A stretch of 64,000 nucleotides of DNA from Allokutzneria sp. A3M-2-11 16 (GTDB lineage: Bacteria > Actinomycetota > Actinomycetes > Mycobacteriales > Pseudonocardiaceae): positions 744,001-808,000 of the forward strand of contig NZ_JANAVO010000001.1 in NCBI RefSeq assembly GCF_024213555.1, in the 5' to 3' direction. The notes below the pieces were generated by a model. It had not been told where the DNA came from and ran no database searches. It worked only from the letters and a program-made list of their open reading frames with translations. Shown here in pieces: positions 62,544 through 64,000 of the stretch. Position 1 is the first letter of the stretch. Each line of letters begins with the position of its first letter. The position numbers were made by a program, and so were the translations under genes.

Positions 62544-64000
62544 GTGCGCGGCATCCATCGCTTTCGCCACGTCATCGGGCGGACATCCGCCGCGCTGTTC
62601 GTGGTCACCGCCGTGACGTTGGGTACAGCCCCGGCGGCCTCCCCGCAGACTGCGGCGCCCACCGGGGACAAGGGACCCATCGGCTGGGCGGGCTACCGTC
62701 AGCTCGACGGCATGGCAGCGTTGCGCGGAGCCACCGAGACGCGGCAGTTTTCCAGCTACGACAGGGAAGGCCGCAACAACGACGGCTTCGACGGCAAGTA
62801 CGCGTGCCTGCGGACGACCGCGACCAACTGCGTGATCGCCGAGCGCACGGGGGCCGGTGAGATCGAGTCGATCTGGTTCACCCGCGACCACGGTGTGGTG
62901 ACCAAGACCGGCTGGATCAAGATCGAACTGGACGGCAAGACCGTCCTGAAAGCACCGCTGCAGGACGTGGTGGACGGCAAGCTCGGCGCGCCGTTCATGT
63001 GGCCGCTGGTGGGCAACCGCGACGACACCTCCGGCGGCGTGGTGATCAAGGTCCCGATGCCGTTCCGCACGTCGATGCGGGTCACCACGCAGCACAACCC
63101 GCAGTTCCACCACGTCGTCTACCGCAGCTTCGCCGACGCGGACGGGGTTCCCGCGTTCGACCCCAAGGACCCCGCGACCGACGTGATCACCCGGCTCCGG
63201 GCGTCCGGCCTCACCGACCCCAAGCCCGCGAAGCGGGGCGCGAGCACCAAGAAGTCCACTGTGGACATCCAGCCGGGCGCGGCGGCCAAGGTCGCCGAGC
63301 TGTCCGGGCCCGCGCAGATCAGCCAGCTGCGGGTGCGGCTGCCCCAGGTGATCCCCAGCCCCACGGTCAACGACGACGGCAGGGCCTACGGCAAGGGCGG
63401 CTCCAGCACCTTCACCGCCGCGGTGCACCCGAAGAACACCGGGGTGCGGCTGACCCGGCGCTTCGACCCCGAGGTGGAGAACACCCTGGCGAACGTGCTC
63501 GTGGACGGCAAGCCCGCGGGGCAGTGGCAGCACAAGACCCGGCTCGGCCCGCTGACCTGGGCCGACCAGAGCCTGGACGTCGCTCCCGCGCTCACCTCGG
63601 ACAAGTCGAAGATCACCGTTCGCACCGAGTTCGTCTCCTCCGAGGTGGACTTCAACGAGTTCCGCTACGACGTGCACAGCCTCGTCGACGGCTCGTGGGT
63701 GCGCACCGACGTGATGGACCTCGGCCCGCACCACCCGGGTGAGGAGTCCGCGCACGGCTACAAGGTCGAGAAGCAGACGTGGAGTGGGCGCCGCTCCTCC
63801 TACTACCCCGTCGACGCCGGTCAGGTGGCCGCGTCGGACGCCGTGCTGACCGGGGCGCGCCTGCGGATCAGCTTCGACGGAGTGACCACTGTGGACGCTC
63901 CGATCGGCGAGTTCTTCGGCTCCGGCCTCGGCGAGTTCGACGTGCGGTCGCTGATGTTCGCGATGGACCCGGGCAAGGACGGTTGGTACACCTCGTGGTG
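62544..64000 (+). CDS. Secreted GH172-type (DUF2961) glycoside hydrolase, cut by window edge
   Basis: At least 485 residues from GTG 62544 with AAGGGGG upstream, open to the edge. A signal peptide ([24 protein letters not shown]) precedes [51 protein letters not shown] and [43 protein letters not shown], then later [24 protein letters not shown]. The DxEGxN and GEFFGSG blocks are those of DUF2961/GH172 enzymes, which act on alpha-linked fructofuranose or arabinofuranose. This copy is longer than minimal members because a ~150-residue jelly-roll-like region is inserted. Confidence 0.88.
   Translation, partial: MRGIHRFRHVIGRTSAALFVVTAVTLGTAPAASPQTAAPTGDKGPIGWAGYRQLDGMAALRGATETRQFSSYDREGRNNDGFDGKYACLRTTATNCVIAERTGAGEIESIWFTRDHGVVTKTGWIKIELDGKTVLKAPLQDVVDGKLGAPFMWPLVGNRDDTSGGVVIKVPMPFRTSMRVTTQHNPQFHHVVYRSFADADGVPAFDPKDPATDVITRLRASGLTDPKPAKRGASTKKSTVDIQPGAAAKVAELSGPAQISQLRVRLPQVIPSPTVNDDGRAYGKGGSSTFTAAVHPKNTGVRLTRRFDPEVENTLANVLVDGKPAGQWQHKTRLGPLTWADQSLDVAPALTSDKSKITVRTEFVSSEVDFNEFRYDVHSLVDGSWVRTDVMDLGPHHPGEESAHGYKVEKQTWSGRRSSYYPVDAGQVAASDAVLTGARLRISFDGVTTVDAPIGEFFGSGLGEFDVRSLMFAMDPGKDGWYTSW

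Overview
This 64 kb window is high-GC chromosomal DNA of an actinomycete. Support for that: GTG and TTG starts with GGAGG-type ribosome sites, long GC-rich perfect hairpins between convergent genes, and typical actinobacterial families (CsoR, ECF42 with YciI, Scr1/DUF5753 regulators, an AfsR-like regulator, DUF222 HNH proteins, 2-methylisoborneol genes). The gene mix and repeats suggest Pseudonocardiaceae (Allokutzneria/Kutzneria/Saccharothrix-like); the genus is a guess. I see no rRNA, tRNA, CRISPR array, phage or complete insertion sequence.

Layout. 0-9 kb: an edge-truncated acyl-CoA synthetase divergent from a PucR regulator, two tandem secreted esterases, a CoA transferase, an ArsR/SRPBCC pair, and an alpha/beta hydrolase divergent from its likely regulator. 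9-15 kb: a decayed pentapeptide-repeat gene, an alpha-toroid protein, a serine hydrolase, a regulator, a phosphoribosyltransferase and small secreted proteins. 15-24 kb: methyl-GPP cyclase and GPP methyltransferase (2-methylisoborneol type) in an unusual convergent order, a MoxR-like ATPase with a vWA-like partner, a virginiamycin B lyase, and a group 2 sigma factor facing a TetR gene across a perfect operator. 24-29 kb: a copper block (csoR, copZ, a His-rich exported protein, copA). 29-42 kb: M20 peptidase, hemerythrin, resistance-type transferases, a five-gene LacI-controlled sugar ABC operon with an FAD oxidoreductase, and a YciI/ECF42/methyltransferase cluster. 42-51 kb: a DUF222-HNH gene broken by an in-frame TAG below a structured intergenic element, secreted proteins, an aldolase/GntR pair beside a ruined MFS gene, a secreted protein-arginine deiminase and a P450 remnant. 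51-64 kb: an Scr1-type module, an AfsR-like regulator, a DrrAB-type exporter facing a P450 across an 18-bp inverted repeat, two further genes, and an edge-truncated GH172-type enzyme.

The most unusual content lies between genes. Two families of large inverted-repeat elements lie downstream of genes (family 1 at 6.3, 17.1 and 50.8 kb; family 2 at 24.8, 28.3 and 51.0 kb). Each strand is C-rich and G-poor reading inward, like Rho-loading RNA, toward a central hairpin, so they look like transposable or exchanged bidirectional terminators. A separate palindrome, TCCACWGTGGA, occurs seven times in coding and non-coding DNA in different reading frames, far above chance by a hand estimate. Several operators are visible as perfect or near-perfect dyads at divergent promoters.
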